DNA from: Porticoccus sp.
GTDB taxonomy: Bacteria > Pseudomonadota > Gammaproteobacteria > Pseudomonadales > Porticoccaceae
DNA length: 13,228 bases
Direction of reading: 5' to 3'
Assembly (NCBI GenBank): GCA_023263825.1
Contig: JALQUJ010000049.1
Coordinates: 1 to 13,228, forward strand
In this document: piece after piece, positions 1 to 6,698 of the stretch
How the letters are laid out: each line of letters begins with the position of its first letter
Position numbering within the stretch: the stretch's first letter is position 1
Translations under genes and position numbers: made by a program
The notes under the pieces: model-generated
What the model was told of the DNA's origin: nothing
Databases searched by the model: none
What the model saw: only the letters and a program-made list of their open reading frames with translations

Positions 1-102
1 CCATTGAGCATAAGCTCGACCAATTCGATATACCGTTTCTGGCGTCAGATCTTCACCCAGTTTCCCACGTATGTCGTATGCTTTAAAACCGTTTATTTTC
101 AC
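1..102 (-). CDS. manB: Phosphomannomutase (CpsG/ManB type), N-terminal 34 codons only
   Basis: Reading the minus strand from a GTG at 102-100 gives 34 codons that run off the window edge. They contain FKAYDIRGKLGE, the conserved N-terminus of the CpsG/ManB phosphomannomutase family, followed by LTPETVYRIGRAYAQW. The enzyme interconverts mannose 6-phosphate and mannose 1-phosphate in the cytoplasm, feeding GDP-mannose synthesis; related enzymes also act on glucose phosphates. The GTG start is forced: the overlapping ATG at 104-102 is followed directly by TGA in its own frame, and an in-frame TAG lies two codons upstream of the GTG. The catalytic phosphoserine loop lies outside the window, so the exact substrate class cannot be checked. 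galU lies just upstream on the same strand, which fits a sugar-nucleotide precursor cluster. The symbol follows family resemblance; cpsG is equally usable. Confidence 0.85.
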   Translation of the reverse strand, partial: MKINGFKAYDIRGKLGEDLTPETVYRIGRAYAQW

Positions 103-113
103 ATGCTATCCAT

Positions 114-139
114 AAAAAAGGGCTCCATAATATTGGAGC
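114..139 (-). terminator. Intrinsic terminator or attenuator between galU and manB
   Basis: On the minus strand a 6-bp stem (GCTCCA/TGGAGC, loop ATATTA) is followed by CC and six T residues. It lies 71 bases after the galU stop, and its T-run ends only 11 bases before the manB GTG. The stem is short, so termination may be partial. Confidence 0.6.
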
Positions 140-210
140 TAATTAGTGCTTTATTTAATTTAAAACTAGCTAGAGCATCTACCAGTATCTTTAACTGAAG
201 TGGTTTTTGA

Positions 211-1158
211 TTAACTAGTTTTTGGTTGGCTTACTTTTGACTGACTTATTTTATATTTAAGAGCATCAGACTGGGTTAAAAACTCATGTAATGATTCGCC
301 AATATCATTATGCTGTAGCGCATAGGCAATATTTGCCTGCATATAGCCCAGCTTGCTACCACAATCATGGCTACGGCCTACAATGCGATAGCCTTCCACT
401 GTTTCAAACTGTAACAATTGTTCCAACGCATCTGTCAACTGTACTTCACCACCAACACCCATGGGTGTTTTAGCCAACAAATCCCAAATCACTGGTGAAA
501 CTACATAGCGACCAACCGCAGCCATATTAGAAGGTGCCACCTCTAGGTCTGGTTTCTCTACCATGCCTTCAATTTTAGCTGTGCTCCCCGGCACTAATTC
601 TTCACCACGACAATCTACTACTCCATATTTATTCACATTTTCCCATGGAACAGCTTCCACCATAATTTGGTTATGACCTGTTCGTGAAAAATTATCCATC
701 ATAGCAGATAAGTTTTCTGTCTTAAGGTTTGATTCGTACTGATCAACTAAAACATCAGGAAGCAAAATAGCAAAAGGATGATAGCCTACCACAGGCCTAG
801 CACAACTAATCGCATGCCCTAACCCCATCGCATAAGGCTGTCTGACAGAAATTACCGTGACATCTTCCAGCACAATAGCCCGAACCTCGTCAAGAAGTTG
901 CCTTTTTACCCGCTTTTCTAACTGAGCCTCAAGCTCAAAACTGGTATCAAAATGGTTTTCAATAGAGTTTTTACTGGCATGAGTAACTAGTACTAATTCT
1001 TTAATACCAGCGGCGATAGCTTCACTCACCACATATTGAATAAGGGGCTTATCGACAACAGGCAACATCTCTTTGGGAATAGCCTTGGTAGCCGGTAACA
1101 TTCTTGTTCCCAAACCCGCAACGGGAATGACGGCTTTACTCACAATGGGAGATTTCAT
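211..1158 (-). CDS. galU: UTP--glucose-1-phosphate uridylyltransferase
   Basis: The 315-residue protein makes UDP-glucose from UTP and glucose 1-phosphate in the cytoplasm, for lipopolysaccharide, exopolysaccharide and galactose metabolism. The nucleotide-binding signature GLGTRMLPATK at residues 15-25 is intact, followed by PKEMLPVVDKPLIQYVV, typical of bacterial GalU. A later GMVEKP segment with downstream GRYVVSP matches the sugar-binding part of the fold. Length is slightly above the E. coli enzyme (302), the extra residues being a polar C-terminal tail. The ATG at 1158 is preceded by TTAGG six to eight bases upstream, a weak but acceptable ribosome-binding site. No convincing promoter is obvious upstream. 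The partial phosphomannomutase gene follows in the same direction after a short terminator-like hairpin, consistent with a shared envelope-sugar role. Confidence 0.96.
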   Translation of the reverse strand: MKSPIVSKAVIPVAGLGTRMLPATKAIPKEMLPVVDKPLIQYVVSEAIAAGIKELVLVTHASKNSIENHFDTSFELEAQLEKRVKRQLLDEVRAIVLEDVTVISVRQPYAMGLGHAISCARPVVGYHPFAILLPDVLVDQYESNLKTENLSAMMDNFSRTGHNQIMVEAVPWENVNKYGVVDCRGEELVPGSTAKIEGMVEKPDLEVAPSNMAAVGRYVVSPVIWDLLAKTPMGVGGEVQLTDALEQLLQFETVEGYRIVGRSHDCGSKLGYMQANIAYALQHNDIGESLHEFLTQSDALKYKISQSKVSQPKTS

Positions 1159-1273
1159 TTTATACCTAACCAGTTATGGCTCTTTTGTTCATTCTACAGC
1201 GTTAAAATGGATAAAAGGCGCCACACAAGACACTTAAAGCTCCACTTACGCCTCCATAGGATCTATTTATAGC

Positions 1274-1300
1274 AACTTTTTAAGTACTTTATAAAAAGTT
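1274..1300. repeat. 9-bp A+T-rich inverted repeat upstream of galU
   Basis: AACTTTTTA at 1274-1282 is perfectly complementary to TAAAAAGTT at 1292-1300, with a 9-base spacer containing AGTACT. It lies about 115 bases before the galU start. It could be a regulator site, a weak hairpin, or chance in A+T-rich DNA. Confidence 0.35.
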
Positions 1301-1398
1301 AAATAGCCTTTATGGCAAATCTAATGAGTAATAGTGACAAATTAATGAAATAACTTTTTTGAAATAACATAAAAGTCCGGGCAATAATTCCAGACAAT

Positions 1399-1422
1399 AA
1401 AAAAGCCCCATCTAGGAGCTTT
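1399..1422 (-). terminator. Intrinsic terminator of tRNA-Pro
   Basis: The minus strand reads AAAGCTCC-TAGAT-GGGGCTTTTTT. The stem includes one G.U pair that forms only in the minus-strand RNA, and it runs into a T-tract. It begins ten bases after the CCA end of tRNA-Pro. Confidence 0.75.
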
Positions 1423-1431
1423 CAAACAAAT

Positions 1432-1508
1432 TGGTCGGGGCGGCCGGATTTGAACCGACGACCACTACACCCCCAGTGTAGTGCGCTACCAGACTGCGCT
1501 ACGCCCCG
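1432..1508 (-). tRNA. tRNA-Pro, anticodon GGG
   Basis: A 77-nt cloverleaf with encoded CCA can be folded by eye. The acceptor CGGGGCG pairs with CGCCCCG, the anticodon stem is CTACA/TGTAG, and the 7-base loop CTGGGGG places GGG at positions 34-36. The T arm contains GGTTCGAATCC. It reads CCC and CCU proline codons. It lies downstream of the merR-like gene on the same strand, with its own promoter and terminator. Confidence 0.97.
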
Positions 1509-1560
1509 AATACCTTTGATACTAATCAGTAAGCCCTTGGACCTAATTTAGTGCCTTAGA

Positions 1561-1599
1561 AAGAGGCGCACATAATACCTAAAGTCCCCTACAATTCAA
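1561..1599 (-). promoter_or_regulatory. Promoter of tRNA-Pro with GCGCCTCTT discriminator
   Basis: On the minus strand TTGAAT (forward 1594-1599) is separated by 16 bases from TATTAT (forward 1572-1577). GT and then GCGCCTCTT (forward 1561-1569) follow. The G+C-rich discriminator is typical of stable-RNA promoters under stringent control. The same nine bases follow the -10 boxes of the two other tRNA genes in this window. Confidence 0.7.
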
Positions 1600-1619
1600 G
1601 GGAGTCTGATATATGTTTC

Positions 1620-1976
1620 TCAGGCTTTGAGAACCTGGAGTAGCTCTTCAAGCTCTCCAACGGTTTGATCGATGATTTGACGTACTTGAGTCGCTTCTTC
1701 ACGGGCATCATCACCGGTCAAACGCTGACGTGCGCCACCGATGGTAAAGCCTTGATCATAGAGCAATGAGCGGATTTGACGGATAATCAACACATCCTGA
1801 CGTTGATAATAACGGCGGTTTCCACGTCGCTTGACCGGGCTCAGGTTAGGAAACTCCTGCTCCCAATATCTCAATACATGGGGTTTAACGTCGCAGAGGT
1901 CACTTACCTCACCAATGGTGAAGTAACGCTTGCCAGGAATAGTTGGTAATTGGTCGTTATTACTCGGTTCCAGCAT
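1620..1976 (-). CDS. MerR-type transcriptional regulator downstream of ihfA
   Basis: The 118-residue protein begins with a winged helix-turn-helix of the MerR class. FTIGEVSDLCDVKPHVLRYW (about residues 19-38) is the recognition region, and the wing segment RRGNRRYYQRQDV follows. The C-terminal third, from about residue 85, is a helical, charged stretch suited to antiparallel coiled-coil dimerisation. No effector domain or cysteine-based metal site follows, so it belongs to the short MerR-like proteins often found after ihfA in Pseudomonas and relatives, whose targets I do not know. Its start codon lies inside ihfA, giving a 17-base overlap and suggesting translational coupling. It is the last protein gene of the thrS-to-merR operon and is followed by the tRNA-Pro promoter. 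Confidence 0.88.
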   Translation of the reverse strand: MLEPSNNDQLPTIPGKRYFTIGEVSDLCDVKPHVLRYWEQEFPNLSPVKRRGNRRYYQRQDVLIIRQIRSLLYDQGFTIGGARQRLTGDDAREEATQVRQIIDQTVGELEELLQVLKA

Positions 1977-2259
1977 AGCTTTCTACTCTCGCTTTAAGTT
2001 TCTGGCCAGGCTTGAATGTAACCACTCGCCTGGCTGAAATAGGAATTTCCTCTCCTGTCTTAGGATTACGACCTGGCCGAGTATTTTTATCGCGCAATTC
2101 AAAGTTTCCAAAACCGGACAACTTCACTTGCTCGTTATTTTCAAGGGAAGAGCGAATTTCTTCAAAGAAAGATTCCACAATCTCTTTCGCTTCTCTCTTG
2201 TTTATACCTATCTCTTCAAAGAGCATTTCGGCTAGATCGGCTTTCGTAAGTGCTGACAT
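1960..2259 (-). CDS. ihfA: Integration host factor, alpha subunit
   Basis: The 99-residue DNA-bending protein pairs with IHF beta (not in this window). It shapes promoters, replication origins and recombination sites. The N-terminal helices (LTKADLAEMLFEEIGINKRE) and VKLSGFGNFELRDK are typical. The DNA-binding arm RPGRNPKTGEEIPISARRVV (61-80) carries the intercalating proline at residue 66, equivalent to Pro65 of the E. coli protein. The GRNPKTGE and RRVVTFKPGQKLK segments favour IHF alpha over HU or IHF beta. The gene starts seven bases after the pheT stop, and its AGAGG ribosome site overlaps the pheT end. Location after pheT is the standard gammaproteobacterial arrangement. Confidence 0.97.
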   Translation of the reverse strand: MSALTKADLAEMLFEEIGINKREAKEIVESFFEEIRSSLENNEQVKLSGFGNFELRDKNTRPGRNPKTGEEIPISARRVVTFKPGQKLKARVESYAGTE

Positions 2260-2266
2260 GTTTCAA

Positions 2267-4684
2267 TTAACCTCTGAGGCTCGCTGCATGTTGTTTTTCT
2301 AGGGCGTTTACAACTGTTTCAACGGCCACATTTATTTCTTCTTCTGTAAGGGTGCGTGAACTATCCCTAAAGGTCAAGCCCAAAGCCACACTTTTTCTAT
2401 TGTTTTCAATGCCTTTTCCTTGATAGACATCAAATATCTTTAAGTCTATCAACTGTCCACCTGCATTCTGACGAACTGTATGACAAAGATCGCCAGCGGA
2501 GACAGCCTCATCAACTATGAGAGCCAGATCACGCCGTACCTCAGGGAATTTACTGACCCCCACAAATGCCGGTAATACATCATTCAGGACCGGTTTCAGC
2601 TCTAATTCAAACACAAATACGGGCTGTGTTAGATCTAAAGACTTATGAACTCGGGGATCCAACTGTCCCACCCAACCAATCAACTGACCTTTGCGCTCTA
2701 TTCGTGCGCACTGACCAGGGTGTAAGGCAGGATGCTTACCCTTAACAAACTCAAATTCTTCGATGCTGTGGCTTAGCTGAAGCAGCGCTTCAACATCCGC
2801 TTTAACATCATAAAAATCGACATCAACTTGTTTCTCTACCCAACTTTCCGTTGTACGGCTACCAGTGATAGCGCCTGCAATCATCGATTTTTGCTGTAAT
2901 TCACCGTTTACAGGCAAAAAATTCAGCCCTGTCTCAAACAAGCGTACCCGCGACTGTTGCCGATTCAGGTTATGACGAACCGCCGGCAAAAGGCCTGACC
3001 ATAAGGTCGTTCTCATTTCCGACATATCACTGGCAATGGCGTTAGCCAATGCCACAGTCTCGGCATCGGGCGTCAAGTATCCCTGCACTTCTGGGTCTAC
3101 AAAGCAATAGGTAATCGCTTCACGGTATCCCCGTGCAACCAACTGCTGCCTAAGTCTGGGCAAACCCCTTTGGGTTTCAGTCTTGACTTCAATGGGAAGT
3201 TCCGACGAAATCGTCGATGTTGGCAAACGGTTATAACCATAAATTCTTGCCACTTCCTCAATTAAATCGGCTTCAATCTCTATATCAAACCGCCAACTGG
3301 GTGCTTTGCAAACCCAGTCACTTTCAGATCTAAATAATATTGTCAGCCCCAGTCGCTTAAGCATTTCCCCAACCTGATCAGCCTCAAGGGACAAACCCAG
3401 CTGTTGCTCAAGGCGGCCACGAGTCAGTGTAACGTCTGCCTGTTGTGGTAAATCGGCTACGGCCTCAACCACTGAAACTGGGCCTGGCTCACCACCAACA
3501 ATATTCAGTAACAACGCCGTAGCACGCTCAATAGCCACATCCTGAAGCTTGGGATCTACACCACGTTCAAAACGGTGGGACGAGTCCGTATGCATACCGT
3601 AGGTACGTGAGCGACCGGCAATGGCTATAGGGTTGAAATAAGCACTTTCCAGGAATATATCTTGGGTCCCAGCACTAACAGCTGTCTCTGCACCACCCAT
3701 AATCCCGGCCATAGCGACCGCTTGCTTCTGATCAGCAATCACCAAAGTATCGCTGTTTAGCTTAATCTCTGAACCATCTAACAACGTCAGCTCTTCATCC
3801 TGTGAAGCCATACGAACATCAATACCACCATTCAACTTAGACAAATCAAAGGCATGCATTGGCTGCCCCAACTCTAATAACACGTAATTCGTTACATCCA
3901 CTACAGGATCAATGCTGCGGATACCACTACGGCGTAACTTTTCCTGTAACCACATGGGTGATTCAGCAGATAAATCCACATTCCTAATGACACGACCAGC
4001 ATAGCGAGAACAAGCCTGTGGTGCACTCAGCTGAATATCAACACTATCGGAAATGCTCGCTGTAACGGCAGAACAATCTTGCTCATTAACGGGTGCCGAA
4101 TTCAATACGCCTGTTTCACGGGCTAAGCCGCGAATGCTCAAGCAATCACCTCTATTTGGCGTGAGATCAACTTCAATGACTTGATCATCCAGCTTTAAAT
4201 AATCGCGCAAATCCGCACCTACAGGTGCATCATCTGGCAGTTCCCAAAGGCCATCTATTTTATCATCAGTGTACGCTTCAAGGCCTATTTCATCAGGCCC
4301 ACAAAGCATGCCATAGGATTCAACATCACGGAGCTTGGCCTTTTTGATTTTGAACGGCTTGTTAGATTCATCCGTATCAGAAGCGGGCAACTTAGCTCCG
4401 ACTGTAGCAAAAGGTATCTTGATTCCTTCACGAGCATTGGGCGCACCACAAACCACCTGTGTGGTTTCATCGCTAGCACCAGCAACCTGGCAGACTCTCA
4501 ATTTATCTGCATTAGGGTGTTGTTCAACGGACATAATCTGACCAACCACAACGCCACTAAATTCAGGAGCCACTGGCTCTACTGCATCAACTTCCAAACC
4601 TGCCATGGTTAACTGAGCTACCAGCTCATTCGTATCAACTGCTGGGTTTACCCACTCTCTCAACCAGGATTCACTGAATTTCAT
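2267..4684 (-). CDS. pheT: Phenylalanine--tRNA ligase, beta subunit
   Basis: The 805-residue subunit forms an alpha2-beta2 enzyme with PheS that charges tRNA-Phe. In order it shows an N-terminal EMAP-like tRNA-binding domain (VVVGQIMSVEQHPNADKLRV near residues 45-65), then the B3/B4 editing region (RDYLKLDDQVIEVDLTPNRG and beyond). The B5 and catalytic-like core follows with EVARIYGYNRLPT. A C-terminal anticodon-binding FDX-ACB domain begins near FPEVRRDLALIVD (about 712). Length is close to the E. coli subunit (795) and no lesion is seen. The start at 4684 gives MKFSESWLREWVNP, the normal N-terminus. The ribosome-binding site is weak. The spacer to pheS is 84 bases and only 13 of them are G or C, unusually long and A+T-rich for this gene pair. 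Confidence 0.98.
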   Translation of the reverse strand: MKFSESWLREWVNPAVDTNELVAQLTMAGLEVDAVEPVAPEFSGVVVGQIMSVEQHPNADKLRVCQVAGASDETTQVVCGAPNAREGIKIPFATVGAKLPASDTDESNKPFKIKKAKLRDVESYGMLCGPDEIGLEAYTDDKIDGLWELPDDAPVGADLRDYLKLDDQVIEVDLTPNRGDCLSIRGLARETGVLNSAPVNEQDCSAVTASISDSVDIQLSAPQACSRYAGRVIRNVDLSAESPMWLQEKLRRSGIRSIDPVVDVTNYVLLELGQPMHAFDLSKLNGGIDVRMASQDEELTLLDGSEIKLNSDTLVIADQKQAVAMAGIMGGAETAVSAGTQDIFLESAYFNPIAIAGRSRTYGMHTDSSHRFERGVDPKLQDVAIERATALLLNIVGGEPGPVSVVEAVADLPQQADVTLTRGRLEQQLGLSLEADQVGEMLKRLGLTILFRSESDWVCKAPSWRFDIEIEADLIEEVARIYGYNRLPTSTISSELPIEVKTETQRGLPRLRQQLVARGYREAITYCFVDPEVQGYLTPDAETVALANAIASDMSEMRTTLWSGLLPAVRHNLNRQQSRVRLFETGLNFLPVNGELQQKSMIAGAITGSRTTESWVEKQVDVDFYDVKADVEALLQLSHSIEEFEFVKGKHPALHPGQCARIERKGQLIGWVGQLDPRVHKSLDLTQPVFVFELELKPVLNDVLPAFVGVSKFPEVRRDLALIVDEAVSAGDLCHTVRQNAGGQLIDLKIFDVYQGKGIENNRKSVALGLTFRDSSRTLTEEEINVAVETVVNALEKQHAASLRG

Positions 4685-4768
4685 TCGCTAATTGCTCACA
4701 AAAATTATTTTGTATAATTTACTTTAAATAAAACTTTTAAATTGTTGTTTTATATTATTAATTGTAAT

Positions 4769-5812
4769 TTAAAACTGCTTCAAAAACTGAAGGTCATTCT
4801 CAAAGAACAATCGCAAGTCATTCACGCCATAGCGCAACATGGCCAGACGCTCCACACCCATACCAAAAGCAAAGCCGGAGTATTTCTTGGCATCTACATC
4901 ACAGTGGGCAAAAACATTCGGGTGCACCATGCCGCAACCCATCACTTCTAACCAGCCAGTATTCTTACAAATGCGGCAGCCCTTACCCACACAGTTAGTA
5001 CATTGGATATCAACTTCAGCAGACGGCTCTGTGAACGGGAAATATGACGGGCGAAAACGTACAGGTAAATCTGCCTCAAAGAAGGCTTTTAAAAATTGGT
5101 CAACCGTACCCTTAAGGTCTGCCATACTGACATTTTCATCAACAACCAATCCTTCCACCTGATGAAACATCGGCGTATGAGTCAAATCAGAATCACAGCG
5201 GTAAACCCTGCCCGGACAAATAATACGAATAGGAGGCTCCTGGGATTCCATGGTTCTGATTTGAACAGGAGACGTGTGTGTCCGCAGAACATGGTCAAGA
5301 CCTGAAGTGGCACCTGAGCCCTCAGCGTCTTTAATATAAAAAGTATCGTGCATCGCACGAGCCGGGTGATGAGCTGGGATATTTAGCGCTTCAAAGTTAT
5401 GGTAATCATCTTCAACTTCAGGCCCCTCTTCTACCGTGTACCCAACGCGGGTGAAAAAGGACTCAATCCGCTCCATGGTGTGAGTGACCAAATGCAAGCC
5501 ACCAACATCTTCACTCCGACCCGGCAAAGTGACATCAACTGCTTCACTGGCAAGTCGAGCCTCCACAGCAGCATTTTCCATACTGTCACGACGCAGGTTA
5601 ATCTTTTCCTGCACCTGCTGCTTGACCTCATTGATACGAGCACCCGCTGCTGGCCGCTCTTCAGGTGACAGTTTACCCAAGCCCTTTAATAAGCCTGTCA
5701 GCAAACCCTTTTTACCCAAATATTCGACTCTCACCTCATCAAGAGATGAAATATCAGCTGCCTGATCCACAGCCTTTTCAGCTTCACTTGCCAGAAGCTC
5801 AAGGTTTTCCAT
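4769..5812 (-). CDS. pheS: Phenylalanine--tRNA ligase, alpha subunit
   Basis: The 347-residue catalytic subunit of PheRS makes phenylalanyl-adenylate and charges tRNA-Phe. Residues 1-90 form the helical, tRNA-binding arm. The class II core carries the motif 2 region PGRVYRCDSDLTHTPMFHQ (200-218), FTEPSAEVD (260-268) of the amino-acid pocket, and motif 3 GFAFGMGVERLAMLRYGV (313-330). Between FTEPS and motif 3 is a Cys-rich insertion, C271-x2-C274-x4-C279-x2-C282, that looks like a small zinc site. E. coli PheS lacks it, and I recall similar segments in other bacterial PheS proteins. This insertion and a Gly/Ser-rich loop near 163-173 explain the extra length over E. coli (327). An AGAGG ribosome site precedes the ATG. 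An intrinsic terminator sits between rplT and this gene. Confidence 0.98.
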   Translation of the reverse strand: MENLELLASEAEKAVDQAADISSLDEVRVEYLGKKGLLTGLLKGLGKLSPEERPAAGARINEVKQQVQEKINLRRDSMENAAVEARLASEAVDVTLPGRSEDVGGLHLVTHTMERIESFFTRVGYTVEEGPEVEDDYHNFEALNIPAHHPARAMHDTFYIKDAEGSGATSGLDHVLRTHTSPVQIRTMESQEPPIRIICPGRVYRCDSDLTHTPMFHQVEGLVVDENVSMADLKGTVDQFLKAFFEADLPVRFRPSYFPFTEPSAEVDIQCTNCVGKGCRICKNTGWLEVMGCGMVHPNVFAHCDVDAKKYSGFAFGMGVERLAMLRYGVNDLRLFFENDLQFLKQF

Positions 5813-5871
5813 TATTTTGCCTCTTCGCTTGCCTCTCTATGCCTTTTTTATTTTTATCAAAAAGACCCGTT

Positions 5872-5940
5872 CTAAAAGCAAAAAAGGGAAAGAGCTATGG
5901 CCCTTTCCCTTCTCTCTATATTCATTTGCCGGCTATTCAT
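5872..5940 (-). CDS. Possible 22-residue leader peptide upstream of pheS
   Basis: A short frame starts at ATG 5940-5938 and ends in TAG at 5872-5874. It spans the whole rplT-pheS terminator and ends in Leu-Phe-Cys-Phe. E. coli pheST is attenuated through a Phe-rich leader peptide (PheM). Here only two Phe codons are present, they lie in the T-tract rather than before the stem, and no clear ribosome-binding site precedes the ATG. It may be chance. Confidence 0.18.
   Translation of the reverse strand: MNSRQMNIERRERAIALSLFCF
5880..5911 (-). terminator. Intrinsic terminator/attenuator between rplT and pheS
   Basis: On the minus strand AAGGGAAAG (forward 5903-5911) pairs perfectly with CTTTCCCTT (forward 5884-5892) over a 10-base loop that can add two G-C pairs. 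Six T residues follow. It separates the ribosomal-protein genes from pheST, so it either ends most thrS-operon transcripts or acts as a pheST attenuator. Confidence 0.8.
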
Positions 5941-5961
5941 GAACCGGGATCGGCATGAATA

Positions 5962-6318
5962 TTAAGCCAGGGCAGCCTTTGCTTGCACAACAACAGCAGC
6001 AAATGCAGCCTTATCATGTACAGCCAAATCAGCCAGTACGCGGCGATCAAGCTCAATATTGGCTTTCTTAAGACCAGCAATCAAACGGCTGTAGCTCAAG
6101 CCTTCAGCACGAGATTGGGCATTAATACGAGTGATCCAAAGTGCACGGAAAGTACGTTTCTTAACGCGACGGTCGCGGTATGCGTACTGCCCTGCTTTGG
6201 TCACTGCCTGAGTAGCAACACGGAAAATACGACTACGAGCTCCGTAATAACCTTTTGCCTGCTTCAGAATTTTCTTATGGCGACGGTGTGCTTCGACACC
6301 TCGTTTTACGCGTGGCAT
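5962..6318 (-). CDS. rplT: 50S ribosomal protein L20
   Basis: The 118-residue basic protein has exactly the E. coli length. It starts MPRVKRGVEAHRRHKKILKQ and continues AKGYYGARSRIFRVATQAV, the diagnostic L20 N-terminal extension that threads into 23S rRNA. The globular C-terminal part includes RDRRVKKRTFRALWITRINA and GLSYSRLIAGLKKANIELDR. L20 is needed for early 50S assembly. In E. coli it also represses translation of rpmI-rplT by binding the messenger. An AGAGG ribosome site lies eight bases before the ATG. The gene follows rpmI by 28 bases and is separated from pheS by 149 bases holding a terminator. Confidence 0.98.
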   Translation of the reverse strand: MPRVKRGVEAHRRHKKILKQAKGYYGARSRIFRVATQAVTKAGQYAYRDRRVKKRTFRALWITRINAQSRAEGLSYSRLIAGLKKANIELDRRVLADLAVHDKAAFAAVVVQAKAALA

Positions 6319-6346
6319 ATCATTATCCTCTCAAATAATCGGTTAA

Positions 6347-6538
6347 TCAGGAACGTAACAGGCGATCAATCAACGGAGCATCAGCATCAGTAATAGTGCT
6401 GGTACCGCGTAGATTACGCTTACGCTTCTGTGACATTTTTGTGAGGATGTGACTTCTGTTAGCGTGTTTGTGCTTATAACCAGCGCCGGTTTTTTTGAAG
6501 CGCTTAGTCGCACCGCTATGTGCTTTTGCTTTTGGCAT
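6347..6538 (-). CDS. rpmI: 50S ribosomal protein L35
   Basis: The 63-residue, strongly basic protein shows the L35 pattern: MPKAKAHSGATKRFKKTGAG, then HKHANRSHILTKMSQKRKRN, and a C-terminal DAPLIDRLL. E. coli L35 has 65 residues, so it is full length. It is a small protein of the large ribosomal subunit. A CGGAG ribosome site lies seven bases before the ATG. In E. coli the rpmI start is the target of L20 repression. The 160-base gap to infC here could hold an equivalent control region. Confidence 0.97.
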   Translation of the reverse strand: MPKAKAHSGATKRFKKTGAGYKHKHANRSHILTKMSQKRKRNLRGTSTITDADAPLIDRLLRS

Positions 6539-6698
6539 TTTAGTTCTCCGTATAGGACGGGTTAAATGAAGAAGAAGTCACTCCCGGACAGTCTGCCAAA
6601 GGCTGAACGCGGGTAGCGTTATATATTGCTAGTACTTGAATAAAGAGTACTGATACTTCTTCTGGTTTCTTACTTGCTTTACTTCTTTTTACTGCTTT
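6539..6698 (-). promoter_or_regulatory. infC-rpmI leader, candidate L20 translational operator
   Basis: This 160-base gap is long for an operon junction. In the minus-strand RNA it contains a perfect hairpin AACGC-TACCC-GCGTT (forward 6606-6620). Its ACCCG portion could pair with CGGGA further downstream (forward 6584-6588), giving pseudoknot potential before the rpmI ribosome site. Just after the infC stop there are three degenerate 9-base repeats (forward TTACTTGCT, TTACTTCTT, TTACTGCTT). E. coli uses a pseudoknot in this same gap for L20 autoregulation; equivalence here is inference. Confidence 0.35.

Larger units (their letters stand above)
1159..1431 (-). other. A+T-rich spacer upstream of galU, no gene seen
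   Basis: No reading frame here looks coding. The stretch must hold the galU promoter, but no good -35/-10 pair stands out. TATAAA (minus, forward 1266-1271) is a possible -10 without a good -35. It also holds an A+T-rich inverted repeat and the tRNA-Pro terminator, listed separately. Confidence 0.5.

Noticed and set aside
4..198. 64-residue plus-strand open frame at the left edge
   Set aside because: It runs antisense over the clear phosphomannomutase N-terminus and the terminator behind galU, and its own sequence is not protein-like.
1578..1605. Terminator for the thrS-merR operon just after the merR-like gene
   Set aside because: The ACTCCC...GGGGACT pairing contains a mismatch and lacks a T-run, and the same bases are used by the tRNA-Pro promoter.
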